Positions 7,313 through 15,711 of a DNA stretch of 39,963 bases are shown one piece after another. The first letter of the stretch is position 1; each line of letters begins with the position of its first letter. The position numbers were made by a program, and so were the translations under genes. Source of the stretch: Paucimonas sp. (GTDB lineage: Bacteria > Pseudomonadota > Gammaproteobacteria > Pseudomonadales > Pseudomonadaceae). The notes under the pieces are model-generated. The model made no database searches. It was given only the letters and a program-made list of their open reading frames with translations, and was not told the origin of the DNA. The stretch spans positions 1 to 39,963 of the forward strand of contig JAIRVG010000007.1 of assembly GCA_031253995.1 (NCBI GenBank), in the 5' to 3' direction.

Positions 7313-8641
7313 TCACTGGCGATTGAATGCGCCATGGCCATTTGGCAAGGCGGTGACGTTGTCGCCTACCGGATGGGCAAACTCATGCGGAGTGACATGG
7401 CCCGATCTGTTGGCATCGATGTAGTTACTCCACCACGCCATGATCAACCGACGCTGCTCCAGAAATTGGGCCTTGTGGATGTAAGCAGCGCGCACGCGGT
7501 TACGCTCCTGATGACTCATCTGCCGCTCAATCGCCGCGTCCGTCCACAGCCCTGATTCGAGCAAGGCACTACATGCCATGGTCCTGAAACCATGCCCGCA
7601 CACGTCCTTGGTGGTGTCGTACCCCATATTGCGCAGCACCTGGTTAACCGTATTCTCCGACAAGGGCTTCCAGTACCGGTGATCACCGGGCAATACGAGT
7701 TCAGAGAAGCGATTCAAGCTGCGCAGCCGCTCAAGGATCTCGATGACTTGAGGCGACAGCGGCACAATCTGAATGTCCCCACTCATCTTGGTCCCGCGTG
7801 TGGAATAGCGGACGCCTTCAATCGGCTTACGGGTATCGGGGATCTCCCACATCGCCCGTTGCAGGTCGAATTCATCCCATCGCGCAAAGCGCAGTTCACT
7901 GGAGCGCACGAACACATGCAGCGTCAGCAGCACTGCGAGCCGAGTCAGCTCGCGACCGGTGTAGTTGTCGATTCTATCCAACAGTTCAGGAAGGCGGTTC
8001 AGCGAGAGAGCAGGACGGTGCACGGTGCGCGGGGCTTGAATCGAGCCCGCCAGATCGAGCGCCGGGTTTTGAGTGATCTGCCGCGCTCGCTTCGCTCCCC
8101 GCATGATCGTGGATAGATAGTTCTGCACACGCAGCGCAACATCCATCGTGCCGCGATCCTTGATCCGCTGGGTGACCTCAAGCAGATCATGGGTGTCGAG
8201 TTCAGCGATAGGCCGCTGGCCAATCAGTGGAAACACATGGGTACGCAACCTGCTCAGCACCGTCTTGGCATGGCCCTCGGTCCAGCGTCGGGACATTTCA
8301 ACGTGCCACTCCAAGGCGACGGTTTCAAACAGAAGACTCGCCCGCTGGGCAGCAATCTTGGCCTTCTGCTTTTCCTCCATCGGATCGAGGTTGTCGAGCA
8401 ACAGAGCCTTGGCCTCATCGCGCTTGGTCCTCGCAACGGCCAGCGAAACGATGGGGTACTTGCCGATGATCAACGTGCCTTCTTTGCCGTTGGGTTTGAA
8501 ATACCGCAGCCGCCAAGTCTTCGAGCCACAGGGAGTGACGTACAGGTACATGCCCCCGCCGTCGAACAGTTTGTAAGCGCGATCACGCGGTTTGGCCGTA
8601 CGGCATTTGAGGTCGCTGAGCGGCATGGCTAGACGTGGCAT
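7313..8641 (-). CDS. P4-type tyrosine integrase of the island
   Basis: This is a 442-residue recombinase from the ATG at 8641 (GGAG ten bases upstream); longer in-frame starts reach 8779 but lack support. The N-terminal DUF4102-type domain (about 10-95, with TAKPRDRAYKLFDGGGMYL) and the catalytic domain match P4/CP4-57 integrases. The catalytic set is complete: Arg246 (VRSSELRF), His350 and Arg353 (HGFR), His377 (MSHQERN) and Tyr387 (AAYIH). It lies 165 bases from the tRNA-Thr 3' end and reads away from it, the usual arrangement for an integrase that recombines at that tRNA. It appears functional, unlike the second integrase at 5431-6411. No excisionase-like gene is visible nearby. Confidence 0.95.
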   Translation of the reverse strand: MPRLAMPLSDLKCRTAKPRDRAYKLFDGGGMYLYVTPCGSKTWRLRYFKPNGKEGTLIIGKYPIVSLAVARTKRDEAKALLLDNLDPMEEKQKAKIAAQRASLLFETVALEWHVEMSRRWTEGHAKTVLSRLRTHVFPLIGQRPIAELDTHDLLEVTQRIKDRGTMDVALRVQNYLSTIMRGAKRARQITQNPALDLAGSIQAPRTVHRPALSLNRLPELLDRIDNYTGRELTRLAVLLTLHVFVRSSELRFARWDEFDLQRAMWEIPDTRKPIEGVRYSTRGTKMSGDIQIVPLSPQVIEILERLRSLNRFSELVLPGDHRYWKPLSENTVNQVLRNMGYDTTKDVCGHGFRTMACSALLESGLWTDAAIERQMSHQERNRVRAAYIHKAQFLEQRRLIMAWWSNYIDANRSGHVTPHEFAHPVGDNVTALPNGHGAFNRQ

Positions 8642-8737
8642 AGGGGTACGTTCTCCATTTAGGAAAGACGCTGTACCCCAAAAATACCCCCGGTTATTGG
8701 GGATTTTGTTGGTTCCCGACGGAGGGTCGTGGAAACG

Positions 8738-8757
8738 AAAAAACGGCCAGAAGGCCG
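8738..8757 (-). terminator. Terminator downstream of tRNA-Thr
   Basis: On the minus strand CGGCC-TTCT-GGCCG is followed by six T (8738-8743). It lies about 48 bases beyond the tRNA end, on the island side, so it was probably supplied or duplicated by the island. Confidence 0.75.
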
Positions 8758-8805
8758 GTTTAGAGGGATTCCAAAGCATTCAGCGGAATGCAGTGGAGCT
8801 GGATG

Positions 8806-8881
8806 TGGTGCCGGAGACAGGAATCGAACCTGCGACCTTCGCGTTACGAGTGCGCTGCTCTACCGACTGAGCTACACCGGC
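8806..8881 (-). tRNA. tRNA-Thr (anticodon CGT)
   Basis: The 76-nt cloverleaf includes the encoded CCA. The acceptor stem GCCGGTG pairs with the 3' side, the anticodon loop reads ACTCGTAAC, and the T loop is GGTTCGATTCC. It is intact, and its 3' end marks the island junction. The gene lies 56 bases beyond the pilA stop in the same direction, so its promoter must overlap the end of pilA. Confidence 0.97.
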
Positions 8882-8937
8882 GTGGCGACAACGCTACCAC
8901 TGCCGTGCGTCTTACGCAATTCACTGTTTCATAACGA

Positions 8938-9354
8938 CTATTGGGCCGTACTGGTGCAGCCCTTTGGCGCGTAGTCGGCATCGGCGTCGGTGGTGCAGGC
9001 CCAACCACTGGCGGAGCGGGTCAAGGTGATGGTCTTGCCCTGAACCGCCGCTGGAGCATCGAGCAAGCCACAGACCAGGCTGCCCGTACCATTGGCAGCC
9101 GTTGCCGTGGCAGCGATGGTGCAATGGGCAGTGCGTTCCTGCCCGCCCAACTGGGTCGGACTGGCGATGTCCTGCCCCTGGGCCAGTCGCACTTCGAAGG
9201 CGGTCTTCAGTGCGCTGATCTCGGCGAAGCCGGCGGTGGCCTTGGTCCGCGCCTGGTGGTCGGTGTAGAGCGGCATGGCGATGGTCAGCAAGAGGCCGAT
9301 AATGGCCACCACGATCATCAGTTCGATCAACGTAATACCGCGCTGCATCCTCAT
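8938..9354 (-). CDS. pilA: Type IV major pilin
   Basis: This is a 138-residue prepilin from the ATG at 9354 (GGGAG seven bases upstream; the frame is open to 9375). The leader MRMQRG is followed by the cleavage point and [16 protein letters not shown], with Glu at +5, the class III signal recognised by the prepilin peptidase PilD. The hydrophobic alpha-1 helix is followed by a globular domain with four Cys. The last two (in GWACTTD and KGCTS) would close the C-terminal disulfide loop. It is divergent from pilC-pilD, which lie immediately to the right. The tRNA-Thr and the island follow downstream. It is somewhat shorter than many Pseudomonas pilins (about 145-160). Confidence 0.93.
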   Translation of the reverse strand: MRMQRGITLIELMIVVAIIGLLLTIAMPLYTDHQARTKATAGFAEISALKTAFEVRLAQGQDIASPTQLGGQERTAHCTIAATATAANGTGSLVCGLLDAPAAVQGKTITLTRSASGWACTTDADADYAPKGCTSTAQ

Positions 9355-9393
9355 TGGACTACTCCCATACTGCATTTCTTCAGGTCATTTCGG

Positions 9394-9427
9394 TCGGGCC
9401 TGCCGACAGGCGCGCCAGTAGGCCCGA
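9394..9427. promoter_or_regulatory. Inverted repeat in the pilA-pilC divergent region
   Basis: TCGGGCCT (9394-9401) and AGGCCCGA (9420-9427) form an 8-bp inverted repeat about 40 bases upstream of pilA. It may be an operator or a leader hairpin. I could not find a clean sigma-54 promoter here. Confidence 0.3.
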
Positions 9428-9565
9428 TCCGACATCTTTTGTCACCTCGCTGAAACAAGCCTGGCGGGATGGCTCGTCTACTCTAGTGCGGGCCGGGAAA
9501 TGATGCCGGCTGGAGCTGTAACGGGACTTGTGTCCGATCATTCGCAACAAGGACGTCGCCACCAC

Positions 9566-10771
9566 ATGAAAACCAGAACCTACAGCTGGCAGGGAGTCGA
9601 CCGTAACGGCGCCCGGGTCAGCGGCCGCAGCGACGGGCAAAGCCCGGCGCTGGTCAAGGCCATGCTGCGCAAGCGCGGGATCCGCACCACGCGTATCCGC
9701 CACTCCCGCCATTCCGTGGCGCTGAAGCTGACGCGGGAGCTGAACGCAAAAGAGCTCACCCAGCTCAGCCGCCACCTCGCGACCCTGTTCCAGGCCGGCA
9801 TCCCGCTGCTGCACGGCCTCGACATCATTGCCGACGGCAGCCGCCACCCGCGCATGATCAACCTGCTCGCCATCCTCAAGCGCGACATCAGCGCCGGCCA
9901 CAGCCTGTCCGAGGCCCTGCGCAAGCATCCGCGCTATTTCGACACGCTGTACTGCAACCTGGTGGCGGTGGGCGAGGCCTCCGGGCAACTGGACACCCTG
10001 CTCGACCAGTTGGCGACCTACCAGGAAAAACGCGCGATCCTGCGCGCGCGGATGCGCAAGGCGATGATCTATCCGCTGCTGGTGCTGATGGTCGGGCTTG
10101 GGGTGTCGAGCCTGCTGCTGTTGCATGTGGTGCCGCAGTTCGAGGTGCTGTTCGCCGGCATGGGCTCGGAGCTGCCGCCCTTCACCCGCATGGTCATCGG
10201 TCTCGCCGACTGGCTGTCGGCGCACCTGCTGGCACTGGGCATGGCCTTGCTGCTCGCGGCGTTCGGCGTGCGCCAGGCGTTTCGTCACCACCCGGCCTTT
10301 CATCGCTGGGTCCTGGGCCTGGGCCACCGCCTGCCGGTGGTGGGCACGCTGTTGAAACACGCGGCCATGGCCCGCTTCGCCCGCACCCTGCACACCTGTC
10401 TTGCCGCCGGCATCCCGCTGGTCGAGGCGCTGGAGCCGGTGGCCAGGGCGAGCGGCAACGCCTTGTTTGAACAGGCCATCCGCCGCCTGCGCCGGGACCT
10501 CGGCAACGGCCTGTCACTGAGCGTGGCGATGCGCGCCAGCCCCCTGTTTCCCAACCTCTGCGTGCAGATGTGCGGCATCGGCGAGACATCCGGAACGCTC
10601 GACGATATGCTCAACCGCATCGCCAACCATCACGAACAGTCGATCGACCAGTTGATGGAAAACCTGACCAGCCTGCTGGAACCCGTGATCGTGCTGGTCC
10701 TTGGCCTGCTGATCGGCAGCCTGGTGATCGCCATGTACCTGCCAATCTTCCAGCTGGGTGATGTGATCTGA
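9566..10771 (+). CDS. pilC: Type IV pilus inner-membrane platform protein
   Basis: This is a 401-residue GspF/PilC-family protein from the ATG at 9566 (AAGGA upstream; the frame is open from 9500). Two T2SSF domains are visible. The first starts around [20 protein letters not shown] (about 72-195) and the second around [20 protein letters not shown] (about 274-396). Three hydrophobic segments include [19 protein letters not shown] and the C-terminal [20 protein letters not shown]. PilC couples the assembly ATPase PilB to the pilus base. It is followed two bases later by pilD. No pilB gene lies between pilA and pilC, unlike the pilABCD order of P. aeruginosa. Confidence 0.95.
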   Translation: MKTRTYSWQGVDRNGARVSGRSDGQSPALVKAMLRKRGIRTTRIRHSRHSVALKLTRELNAKELTQLSRHLATLFQAGIPLLHGLDIIADGSRHPRMINLLAILKRDISAGHSLSEALRKHPRYFDTLYCNLVAVGEASGQLDTLLDQLATYQEKRAILRARMRKAMIYPLLVLMVGLGVSSLLLLHVVPQFEVLFAGMGSELPPFTRMVIGLADWLSAHLLALGMALLLAAFGVRQAFRHHPAFHRWVLGLGHRLPVVGTLLKHAAMARFARTLHTCLAAGIPLVEALEPVARASGNALFEQAIRRLRRDLGNGLSLSVAMRASPLFPNLCVQMCGIGETSGTLDDMLNRIANHHEQSIDQLMENLTSLLEPVIVLVLGLLIGSLVIAMYLPIFQLGDVI

Positions 10772-10773
10772 CC

Positions 10774-11643
10774 ATGAACCTGTGGGACCTTCTTGCCAGC
10801 CAACCGGCGCTCTACCTGGGATGCGCGGCCGTTCTCGGGCTGCTCGTCGGCAGCTTCCTCAACGTGCTGGTCCATCGCCTGCCCCTGATGATGGAGCGCC
10901 GCTGGCAGGACGAGGCCCGCGAGGCGCTGGCTCTGCCGGCGCAACCCGCGCACGGGCGCTTCGACCTGTTTCTCCCGCCTTCCCATTGCCCTTGCTGCCA
11001 ACAGCGCATCCGACCCTGGGAGAACATCCCGCTGCTCAGCTACGCCTGGCTGCGCGGGCGCTGCTCCGGCTGCAAGACCCGCATCAGCCCGCGCTACCCG
11101 CTGGTGGAACTGGCCAGCGCCGGGCTGGCCCTGTTCGCTGCCTGGCACTTCGGTGTAGGCGCCAGCGCGCTCACGTTCATGTTGTTGAGCTGGGGGCTGC
11201 TGTCCCTGAGCCTGATCGACATCGACCATCACCTGCTGCCCGACGCCCTGGTGCTGCCCCTGCTGTGGCTGGGGCTGATCGTCAACGCCTTCGAGCTGTT
11301 CGTGACCCTGGACCAGGCGTTGTGGGGCGCTGTCGCCGGGTACCTGAGCCTGTGGTCGGTGTACTGGCTGTTCCGCCTGGTCACCGGCAAGGAAGGCATG
11401 GGCTACGGCGACTTCAAGCTGCTGGCCATGCTCGGCGCCTGGGGCGGCTGGCAGATCCTGCCGTTCACCCTGCTGTTCGGCTCGCTGTTGGGCGCCGTTC
11501 TCGGCCTGATCCTGCTCAAGGCCAGCGGCAAGCAAGCCAGCACACCGATCCCCTTCGGTCCCTACCTGGCACTGGCGGGCTGGATCGCGCTGCTCTGGGG
11601 TGGTCAAATACCCACTTCTTTCCTGTCTTTCGCTGGATCCTGA
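10774..11643 (+). CDS. pilD: Prepilin peptidase / N-methyltransferase
   Basis: This is a 289-residue polytopic inner-membrane aspartyl protease that cleaves prepilin leaders and methylates the new N-terminus. The zinc-binding cysteine pairs are Cys72/Cys75 and Cys97/Cys100. The two catalytic aspartates are Asp149 ([11 protein letters not shown]) and Asp213 (GYGDFK). These positions equal those known for P. aeruginosa PilD. About seven further hydrophobic segments follow. The start is two bases after pilC, and its stop TGA shares one base with the coaE ATG, so it is co-transcribed with both. It would process PilA, the minor pilins at 25751-28211 and any type II secretion pseudopilins. Confidence 0.97.
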   Translation: MNLWDLLASQPALYLGCAAVLGLLVGSFLNVLVHRLPLMMERRWQDEAREALALPAQPAHGRFDLFLPPSHCPCCQQRIRPWENIPLLSYAWLRGRCSGCKTRISPRYPLVELASAGLALFAAWHFGVGASALTFMLLSWGLLSLSLIDIDHHLLPDALVLPLLWLGLIVNAFELFVTLDQALWGAVAGYLSLWSVYWLFRLVTGKEGMGYGDFKLLAMLGAWGGWQILPFTLLFGSLLGAVLGLILLKASGKQASTPIPFGPYLALAGWIALLWGGQIPTSFLSFAGS

Positions 11644-12266
11644 TGACCAAACCCGCTTTCACCCCCTGGATTCTCGGCCTCACCGGAGGCATCGGCAGCG
11701 GCAAGAGCGCGGCCGCGCAACGCTTTGTCGAACTGGGCGTGCACCTGGTGGATGCCGACCAGGCCGCGCGCTGGGTGGTAGAACCCGGCCGCCCTGCCCT
11801 CGCCAGCCTGGTCGAGCGCTTCGGCCCCGGCGTGCTGCTGGAAGACGGCCAACTGAACCGCGCCGCGCTGCGCGAGCTGATCTTCGCCGATGCCGACCAG
11901 CGCCGCTGGGTCGAGGCCCTGCTGCATCCGCTGATCGGCCAGGAAATCTTCAGCTACCTGGCCAAGGCCGAATCGCCCTACGCGGTGTTCGTCTCGCCTT
12001 TGATGATCGAGTCCGGCCAGTACCAGCGCACCGACCGCCTGCTGGTGATCGACGCGCCGCAAGACCTGCAGGTGGAGCGCACCCTGCTGCGCGACCAGAC
12101 CAGCCCGGAGCAGGTTCAGGCCATCCTCAAGGCCCAGGCCAGCCGCGAAGAACGCCTGCGCCATGCCGACGACATCCTGGTCAACGACCGTGATATCGCC
12201 TGGCTGCACGCCGAGGTCGATCGCCTGCACAATTTCTACCTGACTTTGCGAGGAGGCCGCGAATGA
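11643..12266 (+). CDS. coaE: Dephospho-CoA kinase
   Basis: This is a 207-residue cytoplasmic kinase that phosphorylates dephospho-CoA at the ribose 3'-OH, the last step of CoA synthesis. The P-loop GGIGSGKS is at 15-22, followed by the substrate region ([14 protein letters not shown]) and the lid region ([14 protein letters not shown]). Length is typical. The ATG overlaps the pilD stop (TGATG). The same frame is open upstream to 10782 antiphase to pilD, but that part is only a shadow. Confidence 0.97.
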   Translation: MTKPAFTPWILGLTGGIGSGKSAAAQRFVELGVHLVDADQAARWVVEPGRPALASLVERFGPGVLLEDGQLNRAALRELIFADADQRRWVEALLHPLIGQEIFSYLAKAESPYAVFVSPLMIESGQYQRTDRLLVIDAPQDLQVERTLLRDQTSPEQVQAILKAQASREERLRHADDILVNDRDIAWLHAEVDRLHNFYLTLRGGRE

Positions 12267-12469
12267 GCCAGCCCGTCACCGTTGATTGCCCCACCTGCGG
12301 CGCCCCCGTCGAATGGACCAGCGCCAGCACCTACCGGCCCTTCTGCTCCGATCGCTGCAAGCTGATCGACCTGGGCGCCTGGGCCGCCGAGGAACACAAG
12401 ATTCCGGTGGCACCGGATGCCGAGGACGAACTGTTCTCCGGCGAGTTCAACCCGCGCGAGCCGCATTAA
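12263..12469 (+). CDS. yacG: DNA gyrase inhibitor YacG (zinc protein)
   Basis: This is a 68-residue zinc protein with four Cys ligands at 9, 12, 28 and 32 (CPTC and CSDRC), followed by the conserved [15 protein letters not shown]. In E. coli YacG binds GyrB and blocks DNA binding. It overlaps coaE by four bases (ATGA) after a GGAGG site. The 3' end meets the convergent CbiM-like gene with a 4-nt overlap. Confidence 0.95.
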   Translation: MSQPVTVDCPTCGAPVEWTSASTYRPFCSDRCKLIDLGAWAAEEHKIPVAPDAEDELFSGEFNPREPH

Positions 12470-13149
12470 GGCTCGTCATCCTTCCACGGGGCCTGCAGAT
12501 AGCGGGTCCTGTTGAAGGTCTCCAGCCACTCCGGACAGAACACCACCAGCGCGCTGACCACCATCCCGTTGATGAAGGCCTCGGGAAAGATGATCAGCCA
12601 CAGGTAGCCGATGAAGTCCTCCAGCCACACCGGCATGGCGAACAGCCCGTCCGCCCATAGCACGCCCAGGCTCGCCAGCAGGCAGAGCAGCGCCGACAAG
12701 GCCGCGGCGAAGAATCCCGAACAGAAGATATAGACGAACAGATTGCGCGGCTGTGCCCGCTCGACGAGGATCGCGCAGCATTCGGTGACCAGCACCGGCA
12801 GGCCGATCAACAGCACGCCGTTGACGCCCACGGCGGCGAGGTCCTGGCGACCAAGGGCGATCAGGCCGAGCTGGGCGAGGAAGGCTCCGAGTACGGCCAA
12901 TGGCCAGTCCAGCAGCAGGGTCACGGCGGTCATGCCGATGAAGTGGAAGGACACCCCGGTATCGAACTCGCGGCGCACCAGCCACAAGGCGAACAGCGCG
13001 AACACCGTGCCGAAGAACAGGTGCTGGCGGCGGCTGTCGGTGCACAGCTCGACCCAGGGCGCGCGCGCCGTCGCCCAGGCCAGCAGGGGCACGAAGAGCA
13101 GCCAGCCCAGCGTCAGGCTGAGGTCCGACAAGAGTTGCGCGGCAATCAC
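12466..13149 (-). CDS. CbiM-like energy-coupling factor permease, orphan
   Basis: This is a 227-residue protein with about six to seven membrane helices, resembling the CbiM/ECF-type permease family often annotated next to yacG in Pseudomonas. Known members take up cobalt, nickel or vitamins together with an ATPase and a T component. Neither of those is encoded nearby, and the canonical metal-binding N-terminus (Met-His-Ile) is not present: the protein begins MIAAQLL. Transport of metal is therefore doubtful. It is convergent with yacG and divergent from the DUF1780 gene. Confidence 0.7.
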   Translation of the reverse strand: MIAAQLLSDLSLTLGWLLFVPLLAWATARAPWVELCTDSRRQHLFFGTVFALFALWLVRREFDTGVSFHFIGMTAVTLLLDWPLAVLGAFLAQLGLIALGRQDLAAVGVNGVLLIGLPVLVTECCAILVERAQPRNLFVYIFCSGFFAAALSALLCLLASLGVLWADGLFAMPVWLEDFIGYLWLIIFPEAFINGMVVSALVVFCPEWLETFNRTRYLQAPWKDDEP

Positions 13150-13289
13150 GACCGAGGGTCCTTCTTCACGAGGCGTCTTCGCAGTCTACACCCGGTACGC
13201 CGCGTCGCCCTGCGCTGCAGCAGGCAAACCCGACCAGAATCAGCCACTTGCTCCCCCGAACGTCATGATTGAGCGCTAAGCTTGTTCCC

Positions 13290-13919
13290 ATGGACGACTC
13301 AGACTACCTGCGCCTGCTTACGATCCAGGCCGAACAAGCCAATGCGTTCCTGTCCAATGCCCGCAAATGGGAGCGCGAGCGTTGGGTCTGCCAGCGCCTG
13401 CTGCAAGGCTTGAACATTCCCTACCGCAGCGAGGACTTCACCGCCGCCGGGCAGGAGCCGCCGGATGTGCTGTTTCGCGATGCGGCGTTCGAAGTGTTTT
13501 TCGTCCTGGACGAAGGACGCCGCCTGAACGACGAGTGGCGCGAGGAGCTGCAGCGCCGGCGCAGTGCGTTTTCCCTGGCGCAACTGGTACGGCGCGAGGC
13601 GCGGCCGCGGCGGATCGGCGCGCCGGAACTGCTGCAGCGACTGGCGCCGACCTTGCGCAAGAAGGCACACAACTACCGGGAACGCGGGCTGGACCTGGGC
13701 GAGCTGGACATCATCGCGTTCGCCAGCCTGAAGCGCGAGACCCTGGACCTGAACAGCCATTTCCCGCCGCCCACCGAGTACCTGCGCCAGGGCTGGCGCT
13801 CGCTGTCGCTGGTGGGGCCGACCTTTGCCCGGGTGATCTTCGCCCACCCGGATGCGCCGGAGTTCCTGCGCAGCAACCTGGGGCGCAGCATTGTGTTCGA
13901 CGTGGGCATCAGCCTCTGA
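13290..13919 (+). CDS. DUF1780 family protein
   Basis: This is a 209-residue cytoplasmic protein from the ATG at 13290 (an upstream in-frame TTG at 13269 is less likely). It is conserved next to ndh in pseudomonads. The segment PPDVLFRDAAFEVFFVLDEGR (about 53-73) has the PD...ExF spacing reminiscent of the PD-(D/E)XK nuclease fold, but the usual Lys is absent, so activity is unproven. No membrane segment or signal peptide is seen. Confidence 0.8.
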   Translation: MDDSDYLRLLTIQAEQANAFLSNARKWERERWVCQRLLQGLNIPYRSEDFTAAGQEPPDVLFRDAAFEVFFVLDEGRRLNDEWREELQRRRSAFSLAQLVRREARPRRIGAPELLQRLAPTLRKKAHNYRERGLDLGELDIIAFASLKRETLDLNSHFPPPTEYLRQGWRSLSLVGPTFARVIFAHPDAPEFLRSNLGRSIVFDVGISL

Positions 13920-14111
13920 GATTTTCCGTGTTTTCGAGGGTCCCAAGGTCGTAACGCCAAAGCGGGATGGCATAAATCCTCCGGCGGTGATACAAAGCGC
14001 AATCATTCGCTCTTGAACCCAGCATTTGCCGGCAGGTACGCCAGTGGCAAACGACTACAGTGAACCCTGTAGCTTTCCCACACTCTCAAGCGTCTACCTG
14101 CCGAGGCCATC

Positions 14112-14285
14112 ATGACCAGCCGCCTGACCCCCGAAGACCAGCGACGTGTCGATCAATACCTGCAAGCCCCCCATCATCAAGTCGAGCGCAAGCCTTTCCG
14201 GCCGTGGCTGCTCCTTGTCCTGGTGGTGGGCGTGACCGTGGGCCTGGGCCTGTTGAGCCGCCTCCTGAGTATGTTGGTGCTATGA
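14112..14285 (+). CDS. DUF3094 small single-TM protein
   Basis: This is a 57-residue protein with a conserved N-terminus (MTSRLTPEDQRRVDQYL), a short cytoplasmic segment (HHQVERKPFRPW) and one membrane helix (about 31-52). It is too short for most gene finders but well formed, and sits between DUF1780 and ndh as in other pseudomonads. The function is unknown. Confidence 0.85.
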   Translation: MTSRLTPEDQRRVDQYLQAPHHQVERKPFRPWLLLVLVVGVTVGLGLLSRLLSMLVL

Positions 14286-14369
14286 GCTGCCTTGCGCTCG
14301 CCCACTCCGCCCGCCCCGTGCGGCCGGCCACTCAGGACCCGAATTCCGTAAACCTTATGAGATATCCCC

Positions 14370-15665
14370 ATGACTCACCGTATCGTGATTGTCGGCGGCG
14401 GCGCCGGCGGCCTGGAACTGGCGACCCGCCTGGGCAAGACCCTGGGTAAGAAAGGCAGTGCCGAGATCACCCTGGTCGACGCCAACCTCACCCACATCTG
14501 GAAGCCCCTGCTGCACGAAGTGGCCGCCGGCTCGCTGAACTCTTCGGAAGACGAACTGAACTACGTGGCCCAGGCCAAGTGGAATCACTTCCAGTTCCAG
14601 CTCGGCCGCATGAGCGGTCTCGACCGTGCCGGCAAGCAGATCCAGCTGGCCGCCACCCTCGATGAGGACGGCCGCGAGCTGCTGCCTGCCCGTACCCTGG
14701 GCTACGACACCCTGGTCATCGCGGTCGGCAGCAACACCAACGACTTCGGCACCCTGGGCGCGGCCCAGCACTGCCTGTTCCTCGATACCCGCAAGCAGGC
14801 CGAGCGTTTCCACCAGCAACTGCTGAACCACTACCTGCGCGCCCACGCCGGCGACCAGGCCAAGGAAAAGATCAGCGTCGCCATCGTCGGCGCCGGTGCC
14901 ACCGGGGTCGAGCTGGCCGCCGAGCTGCACCACGCCGCCCACGAGCTGGCGGCCTACGGCCTGGACCGGATCAAGCCGCAAGACATGCACATCACCATCA
15001 TCGAGGCCGGTCCTCGGGTGCTGCCGGCGCTGCCGGAGCGCATCAGCGTGCCGGTGCACCAGACCCTGGAGAAGCTCGGGGTGAAGGTGATGACCAATGC
15101 GTCGGTCAGCGAAGTTACCGCCGACCACCTGAAGACCGCCAATGGCGAGGTCATCGAGGCTGGCCTGAAGGTCTGGGCCGCGGGTATCCGGGCACCGGCG
15201 TTCCTCAAAGACATCGACGGGCTGGAAACCAACCGGATCAACCAGCTGGTGGTGCGTCCTACGCTGCAGACCACCCTGGACGACGATATCTTCGCCTTTG
15301 GTGACTGCGCCGCCTGCCCGCAGCCGGGCAGCGACCGCAACGTGCCGCCACGGGCCCAGGCCGCGCACCAGCAGGCTTCGTTGCTGGCCAAGAGCCTGAA
15401 GGCGCGCCTGGAAGACAAGCCGCTGGCAACCTACGCCTATCGCGACTATGGCTCGCTGGTCTCGCTGTCGCGCTTCTCGGCGGTGGGCAACCTGATGGGC
15501 AACCTGACCGGCAGCGTGATGCTGGAAGGCTGGCTGGCGCGGATGTTCTATGTGTCGCTGTACCGCATGCACCAGATGGCGCTGTACGGCACGTTCCGCA
15601 CCTTGATGCTGATGCTGGGCAGCCGTATCGGGCGTGGTACCGAACCGCGGTTGAAGCTGCACTGA
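14370..15665 (+). CDS. ndh: NADH dehydrogenase, NDH-2 type
   Basis: This is a 431-residue single-subunit, non-proton-pumping NADH:quinone oxidoreductase on the inner face of the membrane. The FAD-binding fold starts at residue 5 (IVIVGGGAGGLELA), and the NAD-binding fold carries VAIVGAGATGVELAAELH (about 171-188). FAFGDCAA (about 309-316) is the second FAD contact. The C-terminal amphipathic stretch (WLARMFYVSLYRMHQMALYG) is the likely membrane anchor. A strong terminator follows at 15681-15708. Confidence 0.96.
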   Translation: MTHRIVIVGGGAGGLELATRLGKTLGKKGSAEITLVDANLTHIWKPLLHEVAAGSLNSSEDELNYVAQAKWNHFQFQLGRMSGLDRAGKQIQLAATLDEDGRELLPARTLGYDTLVIAVGSNTNDFGTLGAAQHCLFLDTRKQAERFHQQLLNHYLRAHAGDQAKEKISVAIVGAGATGVELAAELHHAAHELAAYGLDRIKPQDMHITIIEAGPRVLPALPERISVPVHQTLEKLGVKVMTNASVSEVTADHLKTANGEVIEAGLKVWAAGIRAPAFLKDIDGLETNRINQLVVRPTLQTTLDDDIFAFGDCAACPQPGSDRNVPPRAQAAHQQASLLAKSLKARLEDKPLATYAYRDYGSLVSLSRFSAVGNLMGNLTGSVMLEGWLARMFYVSLYRMHQMALYGTFRTLMLMLGSRIGRGTEPRLKLH

Positions 15666-15680
15666 TCGAGTGAAACGAAA

Positions 15681-15708
15681 CCGGGCCCATCAGGGCCCGG
15701 TTTTTTTT
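15681..15708 (+). terminator. Rho-independent terminator of ndh
   Basis: CCGGGCCC-ATCA-GGGCCCGG is followed by eight T. It separates ndh from the convergent multicopper oxidase gene, whose stop is at 15712. Confidence 0.95.
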
Positions 15709-15711
15709 GCC

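Larger units (their letters stand above)
1..8805. mobile_element. Genomic island at tRNA-Thr(CGT), right part only
   Basis: The segment starts at the 3' end of a complete tRNA-Thr gene, carries a P4-type integrase reading away from that tRNA, and differs in content and base composition from the GC-rich core genes to its right. Inside are a second integrase module with lesions, an IS5-family element, long gene-free stretches and four AT-rich genes without core functions. P4-type integrases commonly use the 3' end of tRNA genes as attachment site, so 8806-8830 is the likely attR/attL side. I found no second copy of the tRNA 3' end in the window, so the island continues beyond position 1. Confidence 0.8.

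Noticed and set aside
6778..7341. Open frames in the 0.9-kb region between the integrase genes
   Set aside because: They run through two perfect hairpins on both strands, show no recognisable protein features and have no ribosome sites.
1..8805. CRISPR array or a repeat of the tRNA-Thr 3' end inside the island
   Set aside because: No regularly spaced repeats were seen, and no second copy of the tRNA 3' end was found by eye.
9393..9433. Sigma-54 promoter upstream of pilA
   Set aside because: The best candidate (TGGCGC, five bases, TCGGC) lacks the required GG-N10-GC pattern with TTGC at -12; I could not support it.
10782..11642. N-terminal extension of CoaE through pilD
   Set aside because: It lies in a different frame over the fully recognisable pilD gene; CoaE homology starts at 11643.
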